In this document: positions 53,988 through 63,465 of the stretch, in pieces
Numbering within the stretch: position 1 is the first letter of the stretch
Layout: each line of letters begins with the position of its first letter
Assembly: GCF_900111895.1 (NCBI RefSeq)
Contig: NZ_FOKB01000003.1
Location: 62,001 to 126,000, forward strand
Reading direction: 5' to 3'
Length of the DNA stretch: 64,000 nt
Origin: Pseudomonas simiae
GTDB lineage: Bacteria > Pseudomonadota > Gammaproteobacteria > Pseudomonadales > Pseudomonadaceae
The notes under the pieces: generated by a model
What the model was told of the DNA's origin: nothing
Database searches by the model: none
The model's input: only the letters and a program-made list of their open reading frames with translations
Program-made: the position numbers and the translations under genes

Positions 53988-56417
53988 ATGTCCCGCACGC
54001 TAGACACCTTGTTGCGCCCCAGCCTGTTAGCCATGGCGATTGCCCTCAGCGCCCCGCTGGCCAGCACCTCGCTGATTGCCGCCGAGCAGGCGTCCAGCGT
54101 GCGCACCTACAACCTGCCGGCGGCACCACTGGCCACCACCCTGAACCAGATCGCCAGCCAGGGCGGCCTGGCACTGACCCTCAGCCCGGCATTGGCGTCA
54201 GGCAAGACCTCGGCGCCGGTCCAGGGCCAGTTCGATGCGCCGGCTGCGCTGCGTGAAGCGTTGAGGGGGACTGGGTTGCAGTTGGAGCAGAGCAGTGCCG
54301 GGACGTACTCGTTGGTGCCGGTGCCGGAGGGGGTACTCGCATTGCCTACCACCAACATCACGGGCCAGGACAGCTATGAAAGCGCCTGGGGGCCGGTCGA
54401 CGGCTACCTGGCCAAGCGCACTGCCGCCGGCACCAAGACGGACACTGCACTGGTCGAGGCACCCCGTTCGATTTCCGTCGCCACCCGCGAGCAGATGCAG
54501 GACCGCAACGTCCAGAACCTGGATGACGCGGTCAAGTACATGCCCGGCATCGTCTCCGCCAGCTATGGCAGCGACACCCGCTACGACTGGATGCGTGTGC
54601 GCGGCTTCGAACCGACCCAGTTCCTCGACGGTCTGCCACTGCCGCGTGGCGTGTACGCCAACCCGAAAGCCGAAACCTGGAACCTTGACCGCCTCGCCCT
54701 GCTGCGTGGCCCGGCCTCGTCGGTGTACGGCCAGACCCCGCCGGGCGGTCTGCTGGATATGGTCAGCCGCCGCCCCAGCGCTGAATCGAGCAATGCCGTG
54801 CAGGTGCAATACGGCAGCGACAACTATCGCCAGATCAACTTCGCCAGCACCGGCAAGATCGATGATGAAGGCCAGTTCCTCTATGGCCTCAGCGGCGTGG
54901 TGCGCGATGCCGGCACCCAGGTCGACCACATCGACAACAAGCGCTACAACATTGCGCCAAGCCTGACATGGAATATCGATAACGATACCAAGCTGACCTT
55001 CCTGTCGCAGTTCACCCGCGACGATACGGGCGCGACCAGTCAGTTCCTGCCAATCGTGGGCACCAAGATCAAATCGCCGCTGGGCGATGTGTCCCACCAC
55101 AAGAACCTGGGCGATCCGGACTACGAGTTCTACGACCGTACCTATTACGCGCTGGGTTATGCCTTCGAGCATCGCTTCAACGATACCTGGCAGTTCAGGC
55201 AGAACCTGCGTTACACCAAGTCGGAGTTGTCGTTCCAGCAACTGACTGTCGGTGCCTATGCCTATTATCCGGTTGACGCGGCAGGCAATATCGACCGCAC
55301 CTCAACAAACGTTGACGAAAACATCGGCCAATTCGCGGTCGACAACAACTTCCAGGCCGACTTCTCGACCGGTGATGTCACCCATACCCTGCTATTGGGT
55401 CTGGACCACCAGCGCACAGACACTTCTTACCTGTCTATCTACGGCAGCGCCGGGCGTGTGAACATTTTCAACCCCGTCAACACGACACCAGTCGTGCGCC
55501 CCGCACGCGCCGACGCCTACTACGACTACAACCAGAAAACTGTACAAACCGGCCTCTATGTTCAAGACCAAATGGCTTTGGACAACTGGCGCCTGACCCT
55601 CGGCGGACGGGAAGACTGGGTGCATCAAGGCACTACCTACTTCAATAAAAAAGACGTGACCAACACTGACCGAAGCAAAAACTTCAGTGGCAACGCAGCG
55701 TTGAGCTATGTGTTCGACTCAGGCTTTGTGCCGTACTTGTCCTACGCTGAATCTTTCCAGCCAGCGAGCAACGCCAGCGTGGACCCGCTCAAGTCGTACA
55801 AACCAACCGAAGGCAAGCAATGGGAGCTGGGGATCAAATACCAGCCACCTGGCTCCAACACTTTACTGAGTGCGGCGGTATACGACCTGACTCAGAAAAA
55901 CGTACTCGTTACCAGCACCGGCGCAGGCGGCCAATCTGTCACCGACCAAACCGGCGAAGTGAAAGTTAAAGGCCTGGAATTGGAAGCGGTGTCCGACGTC
56001 ACCGAGAATCTCAAGGTGATCGCCGCTTACACCCTGGCCAAATCCGAAGTGCAGAAAGGCGAATTCAAGGGCAACCGCCTGCAACTGATGCCCAACCAGC
56101 AAGCTTCCCTGTGGACCGACTACACCTGGCACACAGGAGTACTGGACGGTTTCGGCATCGGCTTCGGTGCCCGCTACACCGGCAACACCTACGGCGACCA
56201 GGGCAACACCTGGCTCGGCAAAGCCAACGCATACACCGTATTCGACGGTGCGGTGCATTACGACTTGGGCCGACTCGACAACACCCTCAAAGGCGCCTCG
56301 ATCAAACTCAACGCCACCAACCTGTTCAACAAGGACTACATTTCCACCTGTGACGGTTCCTACTGCTACTTCGGCGACCAACGCAGCGTCGTCGCCAGCG
56401 CCACCTATCAGTGGTAA
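53988..56417 (+). CDS. fiuA: TonB-dependent ferric-siderophore receptor with signalling domain (ferrichrome/FiuA type)
   Basis: The frame extends to 53826, but ATG 53988 with AGGAG upstream starts a signal peptide (LLAMAIALSAPLASTSLIAAEQA), giving 809 residues. An N-terminal STN domain (YNLPAAPLATTLNQIASQGGLALTL) marks a transducing receptor. The plug contains PRSISVATREQMQDRNVQNLDDAVKYMPGI and RGPASSVYGQTPPGG, and the barrel ends with NATNLFNKDYIS and the terminal aromatic TYQW. It imports an Fe-siderophore across the outer membrane and activates FiuR/FiuI. The ferrichrome assignment is by resemblance and gene order. Confidence 0.88.
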   Translation: MSRTLDTLLRPSLLAMAIALSAPLASTSLIAAEQASSVRTYNLPAAPLATTLNQIASQGGLALTLSPALASGKTSAPVQGQFDAPAALREALRGTGLQLEQSSAGTYSLVPVPEGVLALPTTNITGQDSYESAWGPVDGYLAKRTAAGTKTDTALVEAPRSISVATREQMQDRNVQNLDDAVKYMPGIVSASYGSDTRYDWMRVRGFEPTQFLDGLPLPRGVYANPKAETWNLDRLALLRGPASSVYGQTPPGGLLDMVSRRPSAESSNAVQVQYGSDNYRQINFASTGKIDDEGQFLYGLSGVVRDAGTQVDHIDNKRYNIAPSLTWNIDNDTKLTFLSQFTRDDTGATSQFLPIVGTKIKSPLGDVSHHKNLGDPDYEFYDRTYYALGYAFEHRFNDTWQFRQNLRYTKSELSFQQLTVGAYAYYPVDAAGNIDRTSTNVDENIGQFAVDNNFQADFSTGDVTHTLLLGLDHQRTDTSYLSIYGSAGRVNIFNPVNTTPVVRPARADAYYDYNQKTVQTGLYVQDQMALDNWRLTLGGREDWVHQGTTYFNKKDVTNTDRSKNFSGNAALSYVFDSGFVPYLSYAESFQPASNASVDPLKSYKPTEGKQWELGIKYQPPGSNTLLSAAVYDLTQKNVLVTSTGAGGQSVTDQTGEVKVKGLELEAVSDVTENLKVIAAYTLAKSEVQKGEFKGNRLQLMPNQQASLWTDYTWHTGVLDGFGIGFGARYTGNTYGDQGNTWLGKANAYTVFDGAVHYDLGRLDNTLKGASIKLNATNLFNKDYISTCDGSYCYFGDQRSVVASATYQW

Positions 56418-56437
56418 TCGGCTGAGTTAACCACCAG

Positions 56438-56458
56438 GCCGCCCCCGTGGGCGGCTTT
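56438..56458 (+). terminator. Weak terminator after the receptor gene
   Basis: GCCGCCC-CCGT-GGGCGGC (56438-56455) then TTTGG. The T-run is short, so readthrough into the PepSY gene 25 bases on is likely. Confidence 0.55.
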
Positions 56459-56480
56459 GGTGTGTCTGAAGGTTGAACAA

Positions 56481-57584
56481 ATGAAAAGCAAAACCATCCG
56501 CCGCTGGTCCTTCATCCACACATGGACCAGCCTGATCTGCACGGTATTCCTGCTGCTGCTCGCCCTTACCGGCTTGCCGTTGGTGTTTCACCATGAGATC
56601 GACCATCTGCTGGGCAACGAGCCGGAATTGGCGTACATGCCTGCCGACACGCCGCAGCTCAACCTGGAGCAACTGGTCAGCGCCGCACAGGCTCATCGCC
56701 CTGGCGACGCCATGCAATACCTGGCCTGGGACGAAGACGACAAAAACGGCGTGATCGCGATCATGGCCGCCACCGCTGGCACCGAACCCAACTCGTCGCA
56801 CACCTTCATGCTCGATGCGCGCACCGGTGAAGCCGTGGAGATGCCATCGGCCAACGGCGGGTTCACGATGGTTCTGCTGCGCCTGCACGTGGACATGTTT
56901 GCCGGTCTGCCGGGCAAGTTGTTGCTGGCATTCATGGGCATTCTGTTTGTGGTCGCGATTATCTCGGGCACCGTGCTGTACCTGCCATTCATGCGTCGCT
57001 TGAAGTTCGCCACCGTACGCCAGGACAAATCCACCCGCCTGCGCTGGCTCGACCTGCATAACCTGATCGGCGTGGTCACTCTGACCTGGGCACTGGTCGT
57101 CGGCGTGACCGGTGTGATCAGCGCCTGCGCCGACCTGATCATCGCCGCCTGGCGCCAGGACAGCCTCAGCGCGATGATCGAACCGTACAAACATGCTCCA
57201 CCCCTGAGCCAGCGCGCTCCGGCCACCGAACTCCTGAGTATCGCCGCCAAAGCCGCACCTGGCATGCAGCCGGACTTTATCGCCTTCCCCGGCACGCGCT
57301 TTTCCAGTGAGCACCATTACGCGGTCTTCATGAAGGGCAGCACCCACCTGACCTCGCACTTGCTCACACCCGTGCTGATTGACGCCAGCACCCTCGCCGT
57401 CACCGCCATCGCTGAACGACCGTGGTACATGGACGCCATGGGCATGTCCCAGCCGCTGCACTTTGGTGACTACGGCGGCATGCCGATGAAGATCCTGTGG
57501 GCGACGCTGGATGTGCTGACCATCATCGTGCTCGGCAGCGGGGTTTATTTGTGGATCGTGCGGCGCAAGGCGGGCAAGGCATGA
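56481..57584 (+). CDS. PepSY-domain membrane protein of iron uptake
   Basis: ATG 56481 gives 367 residues. It begins RRWSFIHTWTSLICTVFLLLLALTGLPLVF and has four membrane helices, with periplasmic PepSY segments. His residues in WSFIHTW, FHHEIDH, LRLHVDMF and LDLHNLIG could bind heme. The family (PiuB/FsqB-like) is associated with siderophore receptors and probably reduces or releases iron in the periplasm. It overlaps the next small gene. Confidence 0.88.
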   Translation: MKSKTIRRWSFIHTWTSLICTVFLLLLALTGLPLVFHHEIDHLLGNEPELAYMPADTPQLNLEQLVSAAQAHRPGDAMQYLAWDEDDKNGVIAIMAATAGTEPNSSHTFMLDARTGEAVEMPSANGGFTMVLLRLHVDMFAGLPGKLLLAFMGILFVVAIISGTVLYLPFMRRLKFATVRQDKSTRLRWLDLHNLIGVVTLTWALVVGVTGVISACADLIIAAWRQDSLSAMIEPYKHAPPLSQRAPATELLSIAAKAAPGMQPDFIAFPGTRFSSEHHYAVFMKGSTHLTSHLLTPVLIDASTLAVTAIAERPWYMDAMGMSQPLHFGDYGGMPMKILWATLDVLTIIVLGSGVYLWIVRRKAGKA

Positions 57585-57757
57585 AGCCTAGGCAATCGAA
57601 TTTCTGGAAGGTATTTGGTATTCCGCTGGGGATCGGCCTGTTCACGGCGGCAGGGTTGTTCGCGGCGTTGCTGGGAGACGGGTTGTGGGATTCGCTGAGT
57701 TGGCTGGGGCTTGGGATCCCGGCAGCCATTGCGCTGTGGGGAGTACTGCGCCGATGA
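57581..57757 (+). CDS. Small membrane protein linked to the PepSY gene
   Basis: ATG 57581 overlaps the PepSY stop (ATGA), giving 58 residues: basic MKPRQSNFWK, then two hydrophobic segments (VFGIPLGIGLFTAAGLFAALLG and WLGLGIPAAIALWGVL) and a terminal RR. Such short proteins commonly follow PepSY reductases in Pseudomonas iron loci. Function is unknown. Confidence 0.75.
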   Translation: MKPRQSNFWKVFGIPLGIGLFTAAGLFAALLGDGLWDSLSWLGLGIPAAIALWGVLRR

Positions 57758-57886
57758 GCGGTGAGCGTTGTAAATCGTGCCCAGCAATAATTAGACATTA
57801 ATAATAAATTACACAAACAGTCCAAGCAGGCTTAATCTCGCCCCAAGGTCACACATCCTGTGCCGCCGACCTGCGGGGCAACACCC

Positions 57887-58915
57887 ATGACTCTCCCCAT
57901 CTATAGCCTTACCGAGTTGCGCACGGTGCTGAAGCGCGACGACATGCTGCGCGTGGTACGCGACGCCTGCATTCAGCATGCCCAAGACAACATCATCAGC
58001 GCCAAGTCCGGCGAATTGATGTTCCAGGAGCCTCCGGGGGACTGCCATATCCGGCTTGGCTATTTTCGGGGAGGGCAAACCTTCGTGGTCAAACTGGCCA
58101 TGGGGTTCTATGAGAACCCCTCCAAGGGGCTGGAAACCAATAACGGGCTAATGCTGGTCTTCAGCTCACAAACCGGCAAGATCGTTGCCCTTCTCAACGA
58201 CCAAGGCTGGTTGACCAGTTGGCGCACCGCCGCGGCCGGGGCTTTGGCGGCGAAGGCCGGGGCACCGTCACACATCACCGCACTGGGTATTCTCGGCACC
58301 GGCCATCAGGCCGAACACCAGGCGCAGTGGGCTGCACACCTGCTGGGGACCGATCGAGTACTCATCTGGGGACGAGACCCGACCAGAGCCACCCGACTGG
58401 CAGAGAAACTGGAGCATCACGGTTTGACGGTTTACGTGGCGGCAACGGTGGAGAAGGTGTTCGAGCACTGCAATGTCGTCATTACCTGCACGCCGTCCAC
58501 TCAGCCGATCGTGCCAGTGTCTGCGGTAAAACCCGGAACCCACATCGTCGCCCTGGGCTCGGACAGCCTGGGCAAACAGGAACTTGACCCGCAAATCCTC
58601 TCCTTGGCTCGGGTCATCATGACCGACGACCACCGCCAATGCGCCGAACGCGGTGAACTGGCCCATGCCCTTCGCGCCGGGTTGATCGCCAACACCGCCG
58701 ACATCTCGCTGGGGCAAGTGCTGGCCGGCAACCTCCCGGGGCGCCTCGGTGCTGACGACATCACCGTCGCCGACCTGACCGGCCTTGCCGCACAGGACAT
58801 TGCCATCGCCACCCTGGCGGTCGGGTTGGTCCAGGCCATGAAGCCTGGCGATGCGAGCACCGCTACCTGCAACCAGTCCGAATCAACGCCTGAACAAACA
58901 ATAACAATAGGGTAG
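57887..58915 (+). CDS. Ornithine cyclodeaminase / mu-crystallin family protein
   Basis: ATG 57887 gives the family start MTLPIYSLTEL (342 residues). The NAD-binding site is LGILGTGHQAEHQAQWA, followed by VVITCTPSTQPIV and GTHIVALGSDSLGKQELD. The family includes ornithine cyclodeaminase, alanine dehydrogenase and pyrroline-2-carboxylate reductases, so the reaction is uncertain. It leads a same-strand run with an amino-acid importer and a YheO/DauR-type regulator, which points to uptake and use of a basic or D-amino acid. Confidence 0.83.
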   Translation: MTLPIYSLTELRTVLKRDDMLRVVRDACIQHAQDNIISAKSGELMFQEPPGDCHIRLGYFRGGQTFVVKLAMGFYENPSKGLETNNGLMLVFSSQTGKIVALLNDQGWLTSWRTAAAGALAAKAGAPSHITALGILGTGHQAEHQAQWAAHLLGTDRVLIWGRDPTRATRLAEKLEHHGLTVYVAATVEKVFEHCNVVITCTPSTQPIVPVSAVKPGTHIVALGSDSLGKQELDPQILSLARVIMTDDHRQCAERGELAHALRAGLIANTADISLGQVLAGNLPGRLGADDITVADLTGLAAQDIAIATLAVGLVQAMKPGDASTATCNQSESTPEQTITIG

Positions 58916-58923
58916 GTATTCAC

Positions 58924-59685
58924 ATGAAAAAGCTGACGAGTACGATCACCACAGCCACGCTCTGGCTGCTCTGCACTGTCGCGGGCGCGGCACACGCAGA
59001 AACACTGCGCATTGCCAGTGAAGGGGCTTATCCGCCGTTCAATTACGTGGATTCAAACAACAGGCTGCACGGCTTCGATATCGACATTGCCAACGCCCTG
59101 TGTGAGCGAATGAAGGTCAACTGCACCTTTGTCACCCAGGACTGGGAGGGCATGATTCCCGCCCTGCTGGCGAAAAAATACGATGCGATCGTTGCCTCGA
59201 TGAATGTCACCGAAGAGCGCAAAAAGAAGATCGCCTTCACCAACCGCTACTACCGCACACCGCTGTCGGTCGCCGTGGCCAATGACTCAGGCATCAGCGA
59301 CGCCCAGACCAACTTCAAAGGCCTGACAGTGGGTGCCCAGTCTTATTCGACACAAGCCATCTACGCCGAAGAACATTACGCCGCGGCCGGCGCCACGGTG
59401 AAGCTCTACCCCTCCCAGGACGAGGCCGCCAGTGACTTGGCAGCCGGGCGCCTGGACGGCGTCATCGCCGACAAATATCCCTTGCTCGCCTGGGTCGCAG
59501 GCGCAGGCAAGGACTGCTGCACATTTCTCGGGGACATCGACGGTACCAATACCGACGCGGCCATCGCGGTGCGCCAGGGCGACGTCGAGTTGCGTGAGCG
59601 GCTAAACAAGGCGCTGGACGAAATCGTCGCCGATGGCACCTATAAGAACATCTCCAGACGCTACTTCGCCTTCGATATCTATTGA
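58924..59685 (+). CDS. Amino-acid ABC transporter substrate-binding protein
   Basis: The 253-residue protein has a signal peptide (MKKLTSTITTATLWLLCTVAGAAHA) and the family 3 solute-binding pattern: SEGAYPPFNYVDSNNRLHGFDIDIANAL, WEGMIPALLAKKYDAIVASM and TEERKKKIAFTNRYY. It resembles the lysine-arginine-ornithine/octopine binding proteins. It follows the cyclodeaminase-family gene by eight bases and precedes two permease genes. Confidence 0.9.
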   Translation: MKKLTSTITTATLWLLCTVAGAAHAETLRIASEGAYPPFNYVDSNNRLHGFDIDIANALCERMKVNCTFVTQDWEGMIPALLAKKYDAIVASMNVTEERKKKIAFTNRYYRTPLSVAVANDSGISDAQTNFKGLTVGAQSYSTQAIYAEEHYAAAGATVKLYPSQDEAASDLAAGRLDGVIADKYPLLAWVAGAGKDCCTFLGDIDGTNTDAAIAVRQGDVELRERLNKALDEIVADGTYKNISRRYFAFDIY

Positions 59686-59750
59686 CCTGCGGGGCCCGGG
59701 CGCTGGCTTCGGGCTCACGTGCAGGCCAAATTTCGCGAGAGGGTTCTGGC

Positions 59751-60470
59751 ATGCTCGAACAACTGTCACTGTTATCTTTCGCCAACGGCGGCTGGGGCTC
59801 GGCGCTTCTGGCCGGAGCCTTGGTCACCATCACCTTGGCACTCGCCTGCATCCCGCTCGGTTTACCATTGGGCCTGTTAGTAGCCCTGGCGGCGAGGTCC
59901 AAGCGACGCTGGCTACGGACGGGGGCGACGGTATTTTCCACAGTGTTCCGTGGGCTGCCCGAACTACTGACCTTGTTGATCATTTATTACGGCTGCCAGA
60001 TTGCCGCACAACGCATGCTCGCAGCCATGGGCTACCAAGGCGAAGTCACGATCAACACCTTCGTCGCGGCCATGATTGCCTTCAGCCTAGTGTTTGCCGC
60101 GTTTTCCAGCGAGGTCTGGTTGAGTGCCTTCAAGTCCCTGTCCAAGGGGCAATTCGAGGCCGCGACAATGCTGGGCTTGCCCAAGGGTACGACCCTTCGC
60201 AAGGTGGTCCTGCCACAACTGACGCGCATTGCCTTGCCCGGCCTGTCGAATAACTGGCTGTCGCTGCTCAAGGACACGTCCCTGGTTTCAACCATCTCCC
60301 TGGTCGACCTTATGCGTCAGACCAGCCTGGCGGTCAGCGTGACCAAAGAACCGATGCTGTTCTACGCCGTGGCCTGTTTCGGCTATCTGTTTTTCTCGGC
60401 GTTGTCCGGCCGCGTGTTCAATTTTCTCGAACGATATTTCAGCCGCCACCAACTGAGTGCCAAGCCATGA
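59751..60470 (+). CDS. Amino-acid ABC transporter permease (HisQ type)
   Basis: The frame starts at 59682, but ATG 59751 begins the conserved MLEQLSLLSFANGGWGSALLAGALVTITLAL (239 residues). Five or so membrane helices surround the EAA-loop region EAATMLGLPKGTTLRKVVLPQ. It overlaps the second permease by four bases. Confidence 0.9.
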   Translation: MLEQLSLLSFANGGWGSALLAGALVTITLALACIPLGLPLGLLVALAARSKRRWLRTGATVFSTVFRGLPELLTLLIIYYGCQIAAQRMLAAMGYQGEVTINTFVAAMIAFSLVFAAFSSEVWLSAFKSLSKGQFEAATMLGLPKGTTLRKVVLPQLTRIALPGLSNNWLSLLKDTSLVSTISLVDLMRQTSLAVSVTKEPMLFYAVACFGYLFFSALSGRVFNFLERYFSRHQLSAKP

Positions 60471-61177
60471 ATATCGAGAGCCTGTTGAGTGCGCTGCTCA
60501 ACCTGGAACTGTTCGAACGTTACGCCCCGCGTTTTATCGACGGCTTGCTGGTCACCGCAAAACTGGTGGCCATCTCCTTTAGCCTCGGCGCACTCCTGGG
60601 CCTGCTGCTTGCCCTGGGACGATTGTCGAGCAACCGTTGGCTGCGCGGCATCACTGGCACCTATATGTACTTCTTTCGCGGCTCCCCGCTGCTCGCACAA
60701 CTGTTCATGCTGTATTACGGCCTGGGGTCATTCAAAAGCTTCTGGCAAGACGTAGGCCTCTGGTGGTTCTTCCGGGACGCCTGGCTCTGCACGCTGCTGG
60801 CCTTCACCCTCAATACCGCAGCCTATCAAGCCGAGATCATGCGCGGCGCCCTGACAGCCGTCGCACCAGGCCAACGCGAAGCGGCGCAAATGCTTGGCCT
60901 TTCGCGTTGGGCCACCTTGCAAAAGGTCATCCTGCCGCAGTCGTTACTGGTGGCCGTCGGGCCGCTGGGCAACGAGCTGATCCTGATGATCAAGGCCAGT
61001 TCCATTGCCTCGCTGGTGACCCTCTACGACCTGATGGGCGTGGCCAAACTGGCGTTCTCACGCAGCTTCGACTTCCAGATCTACCTTTGGGCGGCGGTGT
61101 TGTACCTGGCGATCGTCGAGGTCGTCAGACGCACGCTTAGACGCCTTGAACGGTCACTGAGCAAGCACATCGGGTAG
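60467..61177 (+). CDS. Amino-acid ABC transporter permease (HisM type)
   Basis: The 236-residue inner-membrane protein has LVTAKLVAISFSLGALLGLLLALG and the EAA loop REAAQMLGLSRWATLQKVILPQ. It pairs with the 59751 permease to form the channel. It overlaps it by four bases and ends 44 bases before the ATPase gene. Confidence 0.9.
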   Translation: MNIESLLSALLNLELFERYAPRFIDGLLVTAKLVAISFSLGALLGLLLALGRLSSNRWLRGITGTYMYFFRGSPLLAQLFMLYYGLGSFKSFWQDVGLWWFFRDAWLCTLLAFTLNTAAYQAEIMRGALTAVAPGQREAAQMLGLSRWATLQKVILPQSLLVAVGPLGNELILMIKASSIASLVTLYDLMGVAKLAFSRSFDFQIYLWAAVLYLAIVEVVRRTLRRLERSLSKHIG

Positions 61178-61221
61178 TCAGGCTTCAACATTCCCAACAC
61201 TGCGGTCCAGAGGGTAAGCCA

Positions 61222-62010
61222 ATGAATTCGAGCATCACCGCTCCAGACAGTCTCTGCCTTCCAGCCCTGCCAACGCGAGAGTCCGTGGTGCAAATCAGTG
61301 GATTGAACAAATGGTATGGCAACTTCCAGGTACTTCACGCCATTGACCTCACCGTCAGCCAAGGTGAACGCATCGTCCTGTGCGGGCCATCCGGCTCAGG
61401 AAAATCGACCTTGATTCGCTGCATCAGCCGCCTTGAAGTCGCAGATAGCGGGGTTATCCGCGCCTTGGATGCCGACCTCGGAAAACCATCGCCAGCCCGA
61501 CATAAAGCGCTGCGCGAGATTGGCATGGTGTTTCAGAACTTCAACCTGTTCCCCCACATGACGGTCCTGCAAAACTGCACACTGGCCCCGATGTCGGTTC
61601 GCGGTTTCTCACGCAAGCGTGCTGAAGCGCACGCACGGCACTTTCTGGACAAGGTCGGTATCGAAAACCAGGCGAACAAGTACCCCAGTCAACTTTCAGG
61701 CGGGCAGCAGCAGCGCGTGGCCATCGCCCGGGCGTTGTGCATGGAGCCGAAAATCATGCTGTTCGACGAACCCACCTCGGCACTCGATCCGGAAATGGTC
61801 AAGGAAGTGCTGGACGTCATCGTCACATTGGCCGACACCGGCATGACAATGCTGTGCGTTACCCACGAAATGGGCTTCGCGCGCCAGGTTGCCGAGCGAG
61901 TGTTGTTCCTCGATGCGGGACGTATTGTCGAAGACCTGCCCCCGGAGCAATTCTTTACCGCCCCCAAGAGCGACAGGGCTCAAGCTTTCCTGGCGCAGAT
62001 CCACCACTGA
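61222..62010 (+). CDS. Amino-acid ABC transporter ATP-binding protein
   Basis: The 262-residue ATPase has Walker A GPSGSGKST, the Q-loop VFQNFNLFPHMTVL, signature LSGGQQQRVAIARAL, Walker B IMLFDEPTSALDP and the H-switch VTHEM. It powers the importer encoded by 58924-61177. A short hydrophilic N-terminal extension of about 28 residues (TAPDSLCLPALPTRES) precedes the first conserved strand. Confidence 0.92.
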   Translation: MNSSITAPDSLCLPALPTRESVVQISGLNKWYGNFQVLHAIDLTVSQGERIVLCGPSGSGKSTLIRCISRLEVADSGVIRALDADLGKPSPARHKALREIGMVFQNFNLFPHMTVLQNCTLAPMSVRGFSRKRAEAHARHFLDKVGIENQANKYPSQLSGGQQQRVAIARALCMEPKIMLFDEPTSALDPEMVKEVLDVIVTLADTGMTMLCVTHEMGFARQVAERVLFLDAGRIVEDLPPEQFFTAPKSDRAQAFLAQIHH

Positions 62011-62089
62011 GGGCCGCGCCAACGCACCTGTCAAAGGTGTGGCCGACTCCGTACAATCGTTGCCTCCACCTACCTGTGCTTGGATCGCC

Positions 62090-62707
62090 ATGGCCAGTAT
62101 CGCCTTCATGAACGCAGCGGCAGACGGCATCGCTGCTCTGCTTTTCCCCGACCTGGAAGCGGTGGTTCACGATGTCCGCAGCGGCTTGATCGTGCACATC
62201 GCCAATGGTTTCTCCAAGCGCAAGGTCGGTGACGCATCGCTGATTTGTGACCTTCCGGACCTGGCCCCAGGGCTGGATGTCCTCGGGCCGTATGAGAAAG
62301 CCGGCCCCAACAACCGTACGCTACGTTCGATTTCTATCGTTGCCCGCTCGGAGAGCGGCGAAATCGTTGCACTCCTGTGCCTGAACTTCGATGTCACGGC
62401 GTTATCGCAGGTGCAAAAGCTACTGAGTGGTTTCGCTGTGGGCCTGCAGCCCCAGGCGCGCCCCGCCCCCTTGTTTAGCGCTGACTGGCGGGAAACACTC
62501 AACGACATCGTCGAAAAGATCTCCGTCGAACACTGCGTGCGGCGAGGTGATTTCGGGCGCACCGAAATCATGCTTGTCCTCATACAAGCGCGAGCCAATG
62601 GGCTGCTGGACATCCGCAACTTCGTCGATTATTTCGGCGAGTACTTCGAGATCTCCCGAGCGACGGTTTACAACTACTTGAAAGCCATCCCGCAAGAAAA
62701 CAACTGA
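62090..62707 (+). CDS. YheO/DauR-type transcriptional regulator
   Basis: The open frame begins inside the ATPase gene; ATG 62090 (MASIAFMNAAADGIAALLFPDLEAVVHDV) gives 205 residues. An N-terminal YheO PAS-like domain (GLIVHIANGFSKRKVGD, VALLCLNFDVTALSQVQ) is followed by a C-terminal helix-turn-helix (DIRNFVDYFGEYFEISRATVYNYLKAI). DauR of this family represses D-arginine catabolism. Placed at the end of the importer run, it probably controls that run. Confidence 0.85.
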   Translation: MASIAFMNAAADGIAALLFPDLEAVVHDVRSGLIVHIANGFSKRKVGDASLICDLPDLAPGLDVLGPYEKAGPNNRTLRSISIVARSESGEIVALLCLNFDVTALSQVQKLLSGFAVGLQPQARPAPLFSADWRETLNDIVEKISVEHCVRRGDFGRTEIMLVLIQARANGLLDIRNFVDYFGEYFEISRATVYNYLKAIPQENN

Positions 62708-62741
62708 ACACAGGCCCTACAGCCCTTTCCGAGGAATGCCC

Positions 62742-63371
62742 ATGTCCGCTCCCAGCATGACCTTGTTTCACAACCCCGCTTCACCGTTCGTTCGTAAGGT
62801 TCGCGTGCTGCTGGCTGAAACCGGCCAGCAGGGCCGCGTAGCCCTGCATGGCTGCATGCCGACCCCGGTCAACCCGGATGCGCAGGTGGTGCAAGGCAAC
62901 CCCGTGGGCAAGATCCCGGCCCTGCGCCTGGCCGATGGCACGGTGTTGCACGACAGCCGGGTGATCCTCGATTACTTCGACCACCAGCACGTCGGCAACC
63001 CGCTGATCCCTCGCGACGGCTCAGCCCGCTGGCGCCGCCTGACCCTGGCTTCGATGGCCGACGGCATCATGGATGCCGCCGTATTGGTGCGCTACGAAAC
63101 CGCCCTGCGCCCAGTCGAAAAACAGTGGGACCAGTGGCTCGACGAACAGCGCAAAAAGATCCGCCGCAGCCTGGCTGAATTAGAGACTGACGCGATTGCC
63201 GAGCTGACCAGCCACTTCGACATCGCCGCCATCAGCGTGGCCTGCGCCTTGGGTTACCTCGACTTCCGTCATCCGGATCTGCAATGGCGCGTGGATAATC
63301 CGCAGCTTGCCGCCTGGTACGCCGACGTCAGCCAGCGCCCTTCGATGCTGGAAACACAACCACCGGCTTGA
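62742..63371 (+). CDS. Glutathione S-transferase family protein
   Basis: ATG 62742 with GAGG seven bases upstream gives 209 residues. The thioredoxin-like domain begins MTLFHNPASPFVRKVRVLL, and GNPVGKIPALRLADGTVLHDSRVILDYF is the glutathione-binding segment with cis-Pro and Ser. A helical C-terminal domain follows. The substrate is unknown. It has its own ribosome site and probably its own transcript. Confidence 0.88.
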   Translation: MSAPSMTLFHNPASPFVRKVRVLLAETGQQGRVALHGCMPTPVNPDAQVVQGNPVGKIPALRLADGTVLHDSRVILDYFDHQHVGNPLIPRDGSARWRRLTLASMADGIMDAAVLVRYETALRPVEKQWDQWLDEQRKKIRRSLAELETDAIAELTSHFDIAAISVACALGYLDFRHPDLQWRVDNPQLAAWYADVSQRPSMLETQPPA

Positions 63372-63465
63372 CTGGCTGTAACACGGTCCCCTATGGAGAG
63401 CGGGAACAGTTGGTTAATCCTTGCCACCAACCGCGCCTTGATCTGCTGATCCTCACGCAACCCGA

